64,000 bases of DNA from JAGQYH01 sp041393015 (GTDB taxonomy: Bacteria; Bacteroidota; Bacteroidia; Chitinophagales; JADIYW01). The stretch spans positions 62,001 through 126,000 of the forward strand of contig JAWKKV010000006.1 in assembly GCA_041393015.1 (NCBI GenBank). The letters are read 5' to 3'. A program made the position numbers and the translations under genes. The stretch's first letter is position 1, and each line of letters begins with the position of its first letter. Shown piece by piece: positions 10,014 to 18,422 of this stretch. Under the pieces are notes generated by a model, which did not search any database, was not told where the DNA came from, and saw nothing but the letters and a program-made list of their open reading frames with translations.

Positions 10014-11324
10014 ATGAAATACATTTACATTACAATTATTTTACTATTCATTTCAAGTTCAATCAAAGCCGATGATTGCTTTGGTGGCAGATATATTGAC
10101 TATATTTTTGATGATTACATTGTAGATGCGAATAATGTTTTTGCAAGAAAACAAACGTCAAATGGAGTTTGGCAAAATTTAAGATATGATGTTTATCTTC
10201 CAAAAGGTGATACGGAAACTAATAGACCGGCAGTATTTTTGGCTCATGGTGGTGGTTTTATCAATTTAATTGATCAAAAAAGTCCAGACATAGTAAGAAT
10301 TGCAAGAGATTTAGTAGCTAGAGGCTATGTTGTTTTTTCAGTAGAATACAGAGAAGAACCTACTTTCCTTTCATTATTCTCTGAGGAAAAAATGGTAAAG
10401 GCATTGGCTACTGCGTTAATTGATATAAGAGAAGCTACTTGTTATTTAATGGATACAACTATTAACTATAATAATCCTTATGGTGTTGATCCTTCAAGAG
10501 TTATAATTGGTGGTGTGTCGGCAGGTGCAGTGAGTTTTTTACAAGCAGTATTTTTAGATAGTTTGACTTGGGCACCACCTCAATATGAAGAATGGATTTT
10601 AGAAGTAGAGCCAAACACCCAAGCTTTATTAGATAACAAATATTGTGGCGCTAATGTCATCGGATTAATCAATGTTTCAGGTGCTATTTTAGATACTAAT
10701 TGGATCAAATCTTACAATGCAGATAATTATCCTCCAATGATGCATGTTCATGGTACATCAGATGATATTGTACCCTATAATATTGACAGACCATTTGGTT
10801 TACCTACTTTACCGAAATTAATGGGCAGTTATCCTATTGATCAAAAACTAAAAAGTATTGGTGTTAGAAGTGAGTTAGACACTTGGAATGGACTAGGCCA
10901 TGTTCCATTTTTTGGTTTAGATCTACAAGCTCTATTTAGTGGCAATCCGCTAGATTTCATTTTTACACCTACAGTGCTTAATCCTACATTAAAACATATA
11001 GGTGAATTCTGTTACAGCTTATTAGGTTGCCCTGAATTGGTTTTAAACAATAGCAATAATGCTTATCAAGAACTTAGTTTTTACCCTAATCCTAACTATG
11101 GGAAGTTTACTATTGAATTGCCAAGCTTGCAAGGATCAACACATGGTAATTTGCAAATTATAAACGGTGCAGGTCAAATAATGTATAATCAAGATATCAA
11201 TTCCAACAATACCCAAATTGAAATCAACCAAGCTCTTTCTAAAGGTATTTATACGGTTGTATTGAATTATGATGGTCCTTTTGAAAAGAAATACTTTAGT
11301 GAGCGAATGGTAGTATTGGATTAA
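10014..11324 (+). CDS. Secreted alpha/beta-hydrolase (esterase/lipase) with T9SS sorting domain
   Basis: 436 residues from the ATG at 10014; an upstream in-frame TTG at 9990 would put extra residues before the signal peptide, so I prefer 10014. The N-terminal signal peptide 'YIYITIILLFISSSIKA' is followed by a carboxylesterase domain with an oxyanion HGGG at 78-81 and nucleophile S169 in GVSAG. A His in 'GLGHVPFF' near residue 300 could complete the triad. The last 80 residues form a T9SS type A sorting domain ('LSFYPNPNYGKFTIELP' to 'SERMVVLD'), so the enzyme is exported across both membranes and then surface-attached or released. Substrate is not predictable. The gene stands alone and is divergent from the helicase. 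Confidence 0.85.
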   Translation: MKYIYITIILLFISSSIKADDCFGGRYIDYIFDDYIVDANNVFARKQTSNGVWQNLRYDVYLPKGDTETNRPAVFLAHGGGFINLIDQKSPDIVRIARDLVARGYVVFSVEYREEPTFLSLFSEEKMVKALATALIDIREATCYLMDTTINYNNPYGVDPSRVIIGGVSAGAVSFLQAVFLDSLTWAPPQYEEWILEVEPNTQALLDNKYCGANVIGLINVSGAILDTNWIKSYNADNYPPMMHVHGTSDDIVPYNIDRPFGLPTLPKLMGSYPIDQKLKSIGVRSELDTWNGLGHVPFFGLDLQALFSGNPLDFIFTPTVLNPTLKHIGEFCYSLLGCPELVLNNSNNAYQELSFYPNPNYGKFTIELPSLQGSTHGNLQIINGAGQIMYNQDINSNNTQIEINQALSKGIYTVVLNYDGPFEKKYFSERMVVLD

Positions 11325-11415
11325 ATTTTGATAACTAACGCTCAATGCATTGATTCAAGCGCTAAACTTTTGTTAACTAGCGTTTGTTTAGAAAATTGAC
11401 TTTTAAATTTCTCGT

Positions 11416-11541
11416 ATGGATGGATATATGCCAAGTGCAAAAATACTTATTATAGCTACCATTGCAGCAGTATTAGTTTGTATTTTAATTTATATGCTAT
11501 TGAAAAGAGAAGATGATAATATGAAAAATCAGAATCACTAA
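11416..11541 (+). CDS. Small single-pass membrane protein (41 aa)
   Basis: ATG at 11416 opens a 41-residue frame 'MDGYMPSAKILIIATIAA' continuing into 'VLVCILIYMLLKRED' and ending at TAA 11539-11541. It has one transmembrane helix and a short charged cytoplasmic tail (KREDDN). It sits in the same direction 91 bases after the esterase and converges on the acyltransferase operon four bases later. The compact fit between neighbours and the clean helix suggest a real small protein; function unknown. Confidence 0.45.
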   Translation: MDGYMPSAKILIIATIAAVLVCILIYMLLKREDDNMKNQNH

Positions 11542-11545
11542 GGCA

Positions 11546-12367
11546 TTACTTTGAAAAGACACCTTTTCTCTCTTTTAATCCTTTTTGTATTAATCGATCG
11601 ATCTCATCCTTTACATCATCCACATAGCGTTCTAACATCACCTCATGTCCGATGCCCGGATCAAAATACATCGGTTCACCGATATTGATGATAACCTTGG
11701 AAGGCAAAATAGCCGGCAAAAGAATTGGTGCTGATGGCAAACCTAACATTTTAGCAATTCTCTTGGGATTACCTAATGATATAATTGATTCTTCACATCC
11801 AACTATGCCCACAGGAATTATAGGCGTTTGATGCATAACAGCAAGATTCATAAATCCTGTACCAAATTTTTGTAATTTATATCTATCCTTAAATGGCTTT
11901 GAAATACCTCTTGAACCTTCGGGAAATACAAGTATAGCTTCTTCTGCTTCCAACATTCTTTTACAATTAGTTGGATTTCCTACTACGCCACCAATTTTTG
12001 CAAAATATTCACTTAAGAAAGGAACGGTTGGTATGAATCGCTCCATCATTGTTTTACATACTCTAGGAGCCAAAGGATTAGTAAGCAAAGTATATCCTAA
12101 AAGAAAACCATCAATAGGCAATTGTCCGCTATGATTAGCAATAATCAATGCTCTTCCAGTGGGTGGAATGTGTTCCAAACCATGTGCTTCTACCCTAAAA
12201 TATTTCTCATAGAAGATTTTCCCAACTCCTAAAAAAGATTTTATTCCATCTGAATTATATCCCCAAGGATCGAATCCAAAAGAACCTACATTGGTTGGAA
12301 AACGTTTCATTAGCGTATCCAATCCCTCCGATTTGGTGATATTCTTTATACTATCTAAAAGTCCCAA
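11546..12367 (-). CDS. Lysophospholipid acyltransferase-family protein (first paralogue)
   Basis: 273 residues. The acyltransferase block 'ANHSGQLPIDGFLLGY' carries the catalytic His/Asp pair, and 'VFPEGSRGISK' is the substrate-binding FPEG motif of the PlsC/LPLAT superfamily. This subfamily is nearer to MGAT/DGAT-like bacterial members than to classical PlsC (compare the gene at 16370). It is the last gene of a three-gene minus-strand unit, 3 bases after the SDR. It is clearly a duplicate of the gene at 13318-14079: both share 'SFGFDPWG'/'SFGYDPWG', 'PTVPF' and 'IIPVGVVGCEESI'-type segments. It probably acylates a glycerolipid or related acceptor at the inner membrane. Confidence 0.82.
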   Translation of the reverse strand: MGLLDSIKNITKSEGLDTLMKRFPTNVGSFGFDPWGYNSDGIKSFLGVGKIFYEKYFRVEAHGLEHIPPTGRALIIANHSGQLPIDGFLLGYTLLTNPLAPRVCKTMMERFIPTVPFLSEYFAKIGGVVGNPTNCKRMLEAEEAILVFPEGSRGISKPFKDRYKLQKFGTGFMNLAVMHQTPIIPVGIVGCEESIISLGNPKRIAKMLGLPSAPILLPAILPSKVIINIGEPMYFDPGIGHEVMLERYVDDVKDEIDRLIQKGLKERKGVFSK

Positions 12368-12370
12368 TGT

Positions 12371-13318
12371 TTATTTCTTTAGTCTTCTATAATATTTAAA
12401 TATATCGCTAAGGGATTTTTTAGGTTTAAACCCAAAAGTTTTCTCAAATAAAGAACCATCAATAATAACAGGATATTTAAAATAATTGATCAAATGAACC
12501 GGAAATGACTTCCATTTCATCATTTTACTAATCCGCTCTGCCAAGATTGGTGGCACTGAAGGAATTTGAATTTTAGTACAACCCGATTCTTCTACAGCTT
12601 TTTGAAAAGCGATGTAATCATCAGGAGCTACATTATATAAGCCGGGAATATTCTTCTCATATGCTAAACAAATAGCGTCTCTCATATCATCAATATGAAT
12701 GAATTGCATTAAGGGCGAAAATCCCCAAAGCACTTGTGCTTTCTTTTGTGATAAAAGCGTACTAAATGTATTTTTTACACCTGGCCCAGCAATGTTGCAA
12801 GGTCTAAGAATGGTGATATTTAGTTCAGGATACTTATACAAATAAATATTAGCCAAGTTTTCTAACTCTACTGAATCCACTAAATCCATTGTAAGCTCAG
12901 CAGCTTTTAAAGGAGTTTTCTCATCCAACAAAGAAGGATTATAAGGATGAGCTCCATAGACAAAGTAAGTAGACAATACTAAAACTTGCTTGACATTGTA
13001 CTTCTTACTTAAATCGAATAATTTCTGAGTACCAATTACATTCGCATTGTATCTACTAAATCTATTCGCTTCATTGGCTTGTATTCTACCTAAATGAATA
13101 ATTCCATCAATTACGTGATCCCGAAAAATATCTTCAAACAATCTTTTATTGAAATCGGCCTTTTGACTAATAATTGGCGGCGGAAATTCAACTTGTTTTC
13201 TAAAATCAACAGCAATAACGCGATACTTGGCGCTTAGCTTATGGATAATAGCTTGAGCTAATGCACCGGCAGCACCAGTAACCATAATTTTCGGTCGTAA
13301 ATTTTGTCTTTCAGCCAT
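12371..13318 (-). CDS. NAD-dependent epimerase/dehydratase (extended SDR)
   Basis: 315 residues with a Rossmann nucleotide-binding motif 'VTGAAGALAQ' near residue 13 and a 'YGAHPYNPS' / 'YFVYG' region typical of extended SDRs. It acts on a nucleotide sugar or lipid-linked substrate, which cannot be told apart here. It shares its start or stop base with the upstream acyltransferase (13318) and lies 3 bases before the downstream one, so the three are almost certainly co-transcribed and translationally coupled. The pairing of an SDR with two LPLAT paralogues suggests lipid head-group or acyl-chain modification. Confidence 0.78.
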   Translation of the reverse strand: MAERQNLRPKIMVTGAAGALAQAIIHKLSAKYRVIAVDFRKQVEFPPPIISQKADFNKRLFEDIFRDHVIDGIIHLGRIQANEANRFSRYNANVIGTQKLFDLSKKYNVKQVLVLSTYFVYGAHPYNPSLLDEKTPLKAAELTMDLVDSVELENLANIYLYKYPELNITILRPCNIAGPGVKNTFSTLLSQKKAQVLWGFSPLMQFIHIDDMRDAICLAYEKNIPGLYNVAPDDYIAFQKAVEESGCTKIQIPSVPPILAERISKMMKWKSFPVHLINYFKYPVIIDGSLFEKTFGFKPKKSLSDIFKYYRRLKK

Positions 13319-14079
13319 TAGTCAAATAAATTCTCTCTTTTGGATAATCCTAAATCTATTAATTTTTTTACTTCCTTTTTAACTATTTCTACATTTTTAA
13401 CCAGAATATCACTTTTCATATTAGAGTCATCAAAATATATAGGTTTACCAAAATGAATAATTACTTTGGTTGGCCAAACAATAGGAATTACTAAGGGTAA
13501 TGTTGGCATTCCTAACTTTTTAGCCAATGGTTTAAAATCTGCTAAAGATACAATTGATTCCTCACAACCAACCACCCCAACAGGAATAATGGGTGTTTTG
13601 TGTTTCATAGCTAGATGGACGAATCCACTGCCAAACTTTTGTAGTTGATAGCGTTGACTAAAAACTTTGCTAGTTCCTTTAACGCCTTCCGGAAAAACAA
13701 TTATCGCTTGTTCGTTTTCCAGCATTACTCTACAATTATCTACATCACCTAATACTGCTCCCATCCTATTTAAAGCATTTCCAATAAACGGAACTGTAGG
13801 AAAAAATCTTTCCATCATTGCTTTTGGAGATCTCGGTGCGTAATCATTAGTTAGCATAGCGTAACCAATTAAGGCGCCATCTAAAGGTAATTGACCACTA
13901 TGATTAGGGATTATTAAAACTCTGCCTTCTTTAGGTATATTTTCTAGACCATAAGATTCAACACGAAAATATTTTTCATAAAAGAACTTAGCGATCGGGA
14001 AAGATCGTTCTATGCCTTTCAAATGGAAGCCCCAAGGATCGTAACCAAATGAGCCCACTTTTTTAGCAGCAATGTCCAA
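13318..14079 (-). CDS. Lysophospholipid acyltransferase-family protein (second paralogue)
   Basis: 253 residues from a TTG at 14079. The frame stays open further upstream without an ATG, so the true start is uncertain and the protein may be up to about 20 residues longer, closer to the 273 of its paralogue. It carries 'PNHSGQLPLDGALIGY' and 'VFPEGVKGTSK'. The second motif has Val where the paralogue has Ser. It heads the acyltransferase-SDR-acyltransferase unit. Identity to the other copy is high enough to be obvious by eye, so this is a lineage duplication. Confidence 0.8.
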   Translation of the reverse strand: MDIAAKKVGSFGYDPWGFHLKGIERSFPIAKFFYEKYFRVESYGLENIPKEGRVLIIPNHSGQLPLDGALIGYAMLTNDYAPRSPKAMMERFFPTVPFIGNALNRMGAVLGDVDNCRVMLENEQAIIVFPEGVKGTSKVFSQRYQLQKFGSGFVHLAMKHKTPIIPVGVVGCEESIVSLADFKPLAKKLGMPTLPLVIPIVWPTKVIIHFGKPIYFDDSNMKSDILVKNVEIVKKEVKKLIDLGLSKRENLFD

Positions 14080-14173
14080 ATATTTTTTTCGATTAGGAAT
14101 AATATTGATTTTTGTAATTAATAACTCTGATTGAAAGATAGTATAATAATGTAATACTACAAACGGGTGGATA

Positions 14174-15187
14174 TTAATTCAATATTTGCTTAATAATTGC
14201 GCTTAACTTTTCAAATTCTATTAGGAAACCATCATGTCCAAAATCTGAATCTATAATAGTTAAGTCAGAATGCGACAAATGTTGGTGCAAAAATTGCTGC
14301 TCATTTAGAGGAAAGAGATAATCGGATTCTATGCCCACTAAATGAGTTTTAGTGGTAATTTGTCCTAACACCATTTCTAAGCTTTCTCGATTTCGTGCCA
14401 TATTATGACTATCCATTGCTTTGGAGAGAATCCAGTAAGAATAGGCATTAAACCTTTTCATTAGCTTTTCTCCTTGGTATTTTTGATAGGATGATGCTTT
14501 AAATTGATCAAACTTATCATTGTTCGCCTCTTTTTGTGTTCTATCATAAGCTCTATAATTTCTGTATGAAATTACGCCTATACCTCTTGCGGCTCCCATT
14601 CCTTTTAATCCCGCATCTTTATTGCGCTCTCCAAAAGTTGAATCTACCTCTATTGCAATTCGTTGGCTTTCATTAAAAGCAATTCCCCAAGGAGAATGAA
14701 ATGCATTGGTAGCCCCTAATAAAACATCGTCAAAAAGGTCTGGATTTTCGTACATCCATTCTAACAACTGTTGTCCCCCCATGGAAAAACCAACTGCAAA
14801 TCTGATCTTCTTTATTTTTAAATGATCCTTTACAATCTGTAATGTTTTTACCATATCTCTAATGGTTACAACAGGAAAATCACCATAATACGGCTCGTTT
14901 GTTTTAGGATTAATACTTAATGGTCCGGTAGTTCCATAGCAACTTCCCAACATATTGACACATACAATAAAATGATCTTTGGGATTGAACAATTTATTCT
15001 CTCCTACCATTCCTTCCCACCATTCAGATGGATCAGAATTAGCGGTAAATGCATGGCAAATCCAAATAACATTATTCTTACTTGGATCATAATTTCCATA
15101 AGTATGATAAGTGATTTGTATGGATTCAAATTCGAAACCACTTTCAATGATCACCGGTTGGTTATGTAAGTGAGTATGTCGCTGCAC
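14174..15187 (-). CDS. metX: Homoserine O-acetyltransferase
   Basis: 337 residues of the alpha/beta-hydrolase acetyltransferase family that activates homoserine for methionine synthesis. The family signature 'NMLGSCYGTTGP' is at about 78-89 and the catalytic nucleophile S135 is in 'GFSMGG'. Asp in 'IESDYLFP' and His in 'FGHDGFLIE' near the C-terminus complete the triad. Length fits MetX. Acetyl versus succinyl preference cannot be decided from motifs seen here; acetyl is usual for the family in this phylum. No other methionine gene is adjacent. Confidence 0.9.
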   Translation of the reverse strand: MQRHTHLHNQPVIIESGFEFESIQITYHTYGNYDPSKNNVIWICHAFTANSDPSEWWEGMVGENKLFNPKDHFIVCVNMLGSCYGTTGPLSINPKTNEPYYGDFPVVTIRDMVKTLQIVKDHLKIKKIRFAVGFSMGGQQLLEWMYENPDLFDDVLLGATNAFHSPWGIAFNESQRIAIEVDSTFGERNKDAGLKGMGAARGIGVISYRNYRAYDRTQKEANNDKFDQFKASSYQKYQGEKLMKRFNAYSYWILSKAMDSHNMARNRESLEMVLGQITTKTHLVGIESDYLFPLNEQQFLHQHLSHSDLTIIDSDFGHDGFLIEFEKLSAIIKQILN

Positions 15188-15271
15188 AATAAAACAAATA
15201 TAAGAGAAGGTTTGAGCTGTAAAGTACAGTTGAAGTCTAAAACAAGTTAAGATAATACTAAGAAAATAAGT

Positions 15272-16219
15272 TTAGGCTACCTCTAACCTATATGACACTA
15301 GATTATTCTCATTAATCTCTTTACTTGCCTGATAAACATCTTTGACAAAGCTGCCAATACTATCAATAGCATCTTTTGATTCTGGTAACACTCCTCCTAA
15401 ATAATGCCATACATGAAACATATTCTCCCAAACTTCTAACTCTACTTCACAGCCATTTTTTTTCAATTTTTTGGCTAACCGAGTGGAGTCATCTAAAATT
15501 ACTTCATTACCACCTACTTGAATCAGAATTGGTGGCAGCTGACTTAAATCACCATATAAAGGCGAGATATAAGGATTAGTTGGCGAATCTTCACCAATAT
15601 ATAAACCAGCAAAGTATTTTAAAACTTTTGGATCAATTAAAGGATCATTATAAATTTTAGTTCTTATGCTTTCACCCGTCATCGCTAAATCCGTCCAAGG
15701 ACTAATTAAAGTTGCCCCTTTTGGCATTGGCTTTCTTTGTTTTTTAAGTTTAAGCATTAAAGCCATACACAATCCTCCTCCAGCAGAATCTCCGGCTAAA
15801 AAAATGTTTTTATGTCCTTGAGCTAAAAGCTCATTATAAGCCGACAATGCATCTTCTAATGCAGCCGGATAAGGATAATCAGGCGCTAATCTATAATTGA
15901 TACCAATAGCTTTACATTTAGATGCCCTAGCTATTCGTGCAATTAACGCTTTGTGTGTTTTAACGGAACCCGCACAATAAGCTCCACCGTGTAAATACAG
16001 AACAACTCTGTCTTTATTCATTTGCTTTGGATAAAAACTCATTGCTTCTAATCCTGCAATTTCATGTTTTTCTGATTTTACAAATCGTGGAAATTTTGTA
16101 AAAACTGAAAGTCTTTCAAAACTTTTTCTTTGAGTAAACGTCTCCGCTTTATGAATAAAAAAACTACTTCGAATCGTACGTGCAATTACGTTAACTACAG
16201 AGCTTTGTAAACTTGCCAT
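15272..16219 (-). CDS. Alpha/beta-hydrolase, hormone-sensitive-lipase (HSL) type
   Basis: 315 residues. HGGA at 77-80 is the HSL-family oxyanion motif and S145 in GDSAG is the nucleophile. 'DPLIDPK' and 'HVWHYLGG' supply the Asp-region and His of the triad. No signal peptide is obvious, so it is likely cytosolic and hydrolyses short acyl esters. It stands alone, 84 bases from metX. Confidence 0.85.
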   Translation of the reverse strand: MASLQSSVVNVIARTIRSSFFIHKAETFTQRKSFERLSVFTKFPRFVKSEKHEIAGLEAMSFYPKQMNKDRVVLYLHGGAYCAGSVKTHKALIARIARASKCKAIGINYRLAPDYPYPAALEDALSAYNELLAQGHKNIFLAGDSAGGGLCMALMLKLKKQRKPMPKGATLISPWTDLAMTGESIRTKIYNDPLIDPKVLKYFAGLYIGEDSPTNPYISPLYGDLSQLPPILIQVGGNEVILDDSTRLAKKLKKNGCEVELEVWENMFHVWHYLGGVLPESKDAIDSIGSFVKDVYQASKEINENNLVSYRLEVA

Positions 16220-16369
16220 TTCCTTTTTAATTTGCTCGCCTAAAATATAACAAATCTATTAAATAATCAACGCTTAGTTAATAATTTCTAAACATTACAA
16301 TAGAAACTAATTTGAAACCTAAATTTATTTCAACTGTTTAGTATTTTAGAAATGTAATGATTTAAAATT

Positions 16370-17110
16370 TTGAAATACAGAATATATACAACCTATGCTT
16401 ATACGCTTTTAGCAGTTATGCTAATACCTGTTCTATTAGCTTATCTCTTTGTACGGTTGTTTGTACCCTACAAAAATCGAATGAAATATGTTTATTCTAT
16501 CAATAAGGCAGTTATTAACCTCTGGACACCACTTGTAGGATTAAATTTTACTTCAAAAAATAGCGACAAGATAAATTTAAGCGATAGTTATATAGTCGTA
16601 ATGAATCACGTAAATGTGACAGACATTTTTCTAGCCAATAAATGTTTAAAAATACCGGGAAAACCACTTATTAAAAAGGAAACGCTTCATGTACCAATTT
16701 TAGGTTGGTTATTTAGAATGTCGGCTGTTGCAGTTGTACGAAATGATAAGCAAAGCAGAAATTTAGCTTATAAATCACTAAAAAAAGCTTTAAATAAAGG
16801 TGATTCATTATTGATTTTTCCAGAAGGGAGTCGAAACAACGATTCTATTGCTTTAGATGAATTTAAACTAGGAGCATTTAGATTATCAATTGAAACAGGA
16901 GTGAAAATTTTACCTGTTGTTGCAATTAACTCAAGATCGATAGGTAACGATAAGTCATTAATTATAAAACCTGGTTCTGCACAGTTACATTATCTCCCCC
17001 CTTTAGACCCTAGTAAATTCAAAGGTTCTGCTGATAAGTTAAAAGAACATTGCTACAATCATATGAAAAAAGAAATTTTAAGCTTCGATTTATCTTTTAG
17101 AACTAATTAA
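16370..17110 (+). CDS. plsC: 1-acyl-sn-glycerol-3-phosphate acyltransferase
   Basis: 246 residues from a TTG start, the only reasonable start before the N-terminal membrane helix 'YTLLAVMLIPVLLAYLFVRLF'. The HxxxxD motif is 'NHVNVTD' and the second block 'IFPEGSRNND' matches PlsC well. It converts lysophosphatidic acid to phosphatidic acid at the inner membrane. Unlike the pair at 11.5-14.1 kb this is the classical subfamily. It is divergent from the HSL esterase. Confidence 0.82.
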   Translation: MKYRIYTTYAYTLLAVMLIPVLLAYLFVRLFVPYKNRMKYVYSINKAVINLWTPLVGLNFTSKNSDKINLSDSYIVVMNHVNVTDIFLANKCLKIPGKPLIKKETLHVPILGWLFRMSAVAVVRNDKQSRNLAYKSLKKALNKGDSLLIFPEGSRNNDSIALDEFKLGAFRLSIETGVKILPVVAINSRSIGNDKSLIIKPGSAQLHYLPPLDPSKFKGSADKLKEHCYNHMKKEILSFDLSFRTN

Positions 17111-17123
17111 TAAGTAAATACGT

Positions 17124-17131
17124 TATTTTTG
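17124..17131 (+). promoter_or_regulatory. Possible -7 box TATTTTTG
   Basis: TATTTTTG fits the Bacteroidota TAnnTTTG element and ends 6 bases before the ATG at 17138, so the transcript would be leaderless or nearly so. No convincing -33 TTTG is seen, so confidence is low. Confidence 0.3.
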
Positions 17132-17137
17132 TAAGAT

Positions 17138-17332
17138 ATGGTACAAGTTTTATTAGCAACAACGGTTATTATTGGACTAGCATTTGCAGGTATTGCACTA
17201 CGTATAATTTTTGTAAAAGGAGGTGAATTTAGAGGTACTTGCGCCACCAACAACCCAATGCTTAAAAATGAAATTGGTGAATGCACCGTTTGTGGAGCAA
17301 GACCAGAAGAAGAGTGCAAAAGCACTAATTAA
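17138..17332 (+). CDS. Small membrane protein with Cys-rich tail (64 aa)
   Basis: One N-terminal helix 'VLLATTVIIGLAFAGIALRIIF' followed by a tail with four cysteines, including a C-x-x-C pair ('ECTVCGARPEEEC') and an earlier C in 'GTCATNN'. The spacing suggests a small zinc or iron-sulfur site. Very similar small proteins lie beside apbE in many Bacteroidota genomes. Here the stop overlaps the converging apbE end by 8 bases. A role in maturing flavin-dependent membrane redox complexes is plausible from this association only. Confidence 0.6.
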   Translation: MVQVLLATTVIIGLAFAGIALRIIFVKGGEFRGTCATNNPMLKNEIGECTVCGARPEEECKSTN

Positions 17333-18422
17333 CACTTACTATACTTGCATCAAAGTTATTGGTGCTTTGTAATTCAATATCACTTCCATCTTCATTTAGT
17401 TTTATAAATAAAACTTTTATTGATTCGATTTCTTTTGCCACATTAAAAGCCTTTTCAAATCCCATAGCCATAAACCCGGTAGCATAAGCATCTGCTTTAG
17501 CACAGTTATCCGCTATGACACTCACTGCTAACAAATCGTTTATTTCTGCATATCCACTTATTGGATTGATAGTATGTCCAACAATCTCTCCATCCACCTG
17601 ATGGAAATTTCTGTAGTTACCTGAAGAGGCTATCGCTTGGTTTTTTAATTGGATAATGGCTTGATTTTGTCTATTGGATAAATTTTCAGTACTAATTGGT
17701 TTATCTATACCAATCTTCCAAAATTCTTGTTGATCGTTTATTCCTTTTACTCTCACTTCACCACCAATTTCAACCATATAGTTTTCAATATCTAGATTTT
17801 GCAACATCTCGCAAATCAAGTCTACTCCTTTACCTTTTGCAATAGCATTTAAATCAATTGATAAGCCTTCTACTGATTTAAATAAGCACAATTGGTTATC
17901 GTATTTTGTCCATCGTAATTTATCTAAACCAATATTTAAAAGTATTGCATCAATTTCAATAGGGTTGGCCTGTATTAGGGCTTCCTTTTTAGGCCCGAAT
18001 CCCCAATATTTTACTAGCGGCATAACCGTTGGATCGAAATATCCTTGTGTGTTCTCCCAAACTTCTTTTGATAAATTTAGTGTATTATAGAAATGACTCT
18101 CAATATCCCTGAAGCATATTGAGTCATCATTAGTTCTATTAATAATACTAATGATGCTAGACGTATCGTAAGTAGAAAAAACGGAATTGAAACTACCAAG
18201 AAGTGAATCAACCCTAAATTTTAAATTTTGATGATGAGTACTAGCCTTAATAGAATAAGTGGTCCCCATTGTTTCCCCCTTAATAAATACATAGTCTAAG
18301 CTATTATTCTCTTTTAGTTGAGATTGACATCCCAACAATATTACGAGGGAGCTAAACAAGTAAATATATTTATTGAAGAAAGTTATCGATTTTTTTCGAT
18401 TGTTTCTTATAGGATTGGACAC
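17325..18422 (-). CDS. apbE: FAD:protein FMN transferase (ApbE), lipoprotein
   Basis: 365 residues from GTG 18422. A lipoprotein signal 'LFSSLVILLGC' anchors it to a membrane facing the periplasm. 'GETMGTTYSIKA' is the typical ApbE beginning; 'AIAKGKGVDLI', 'VEIGGEVRVKG', 'ASSGNYRNF' and 'GHTINPISGY' follow in order, and the metal-binding C-terminal segment 'ADNCAKADAYATGFMAMG' is present. The enzyme attaches FMN covalently to Thr/Ser of target proteins such as Na+-NQR or RNF subunits, none of which is in this window. The start overlaps the end of the upstream PorP/SprF gene by 16 bases, so the two are co-transcribed. Confidence 0.92.
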   Translation of the reverse strand: MSNPIRNNRKKSITFFNKYIYLFSSLVILLGCQSQLKENNSLDYVFIKGETMGTTYSIKASTHHQNLKFRVDSLLGSFNSVFSTYDTSSIISIINRTNDDSICFRDIESHFYNTLNLSKEVWENTQGYFDPTVMPLVKYWGFGPKKEALIQANPIEIDAILLNIGLDKLRWTKYDNQLCLFKSVEGLSIDLNAIAKGKGVDLICEMLQNLDIENYMVEIGGEVRVKGINDQQEFWKIGIDKPISTENLSNRQNQAIIQLKNQAIASSGNYRNFHQVDGEIVGHTINPISGYAEINDLLAVSVIADNCAKADAYATGFMAMGFEKAFNVAKEIESIKVLFIKLNEDGSDIELQSTNNFDASIVSVN

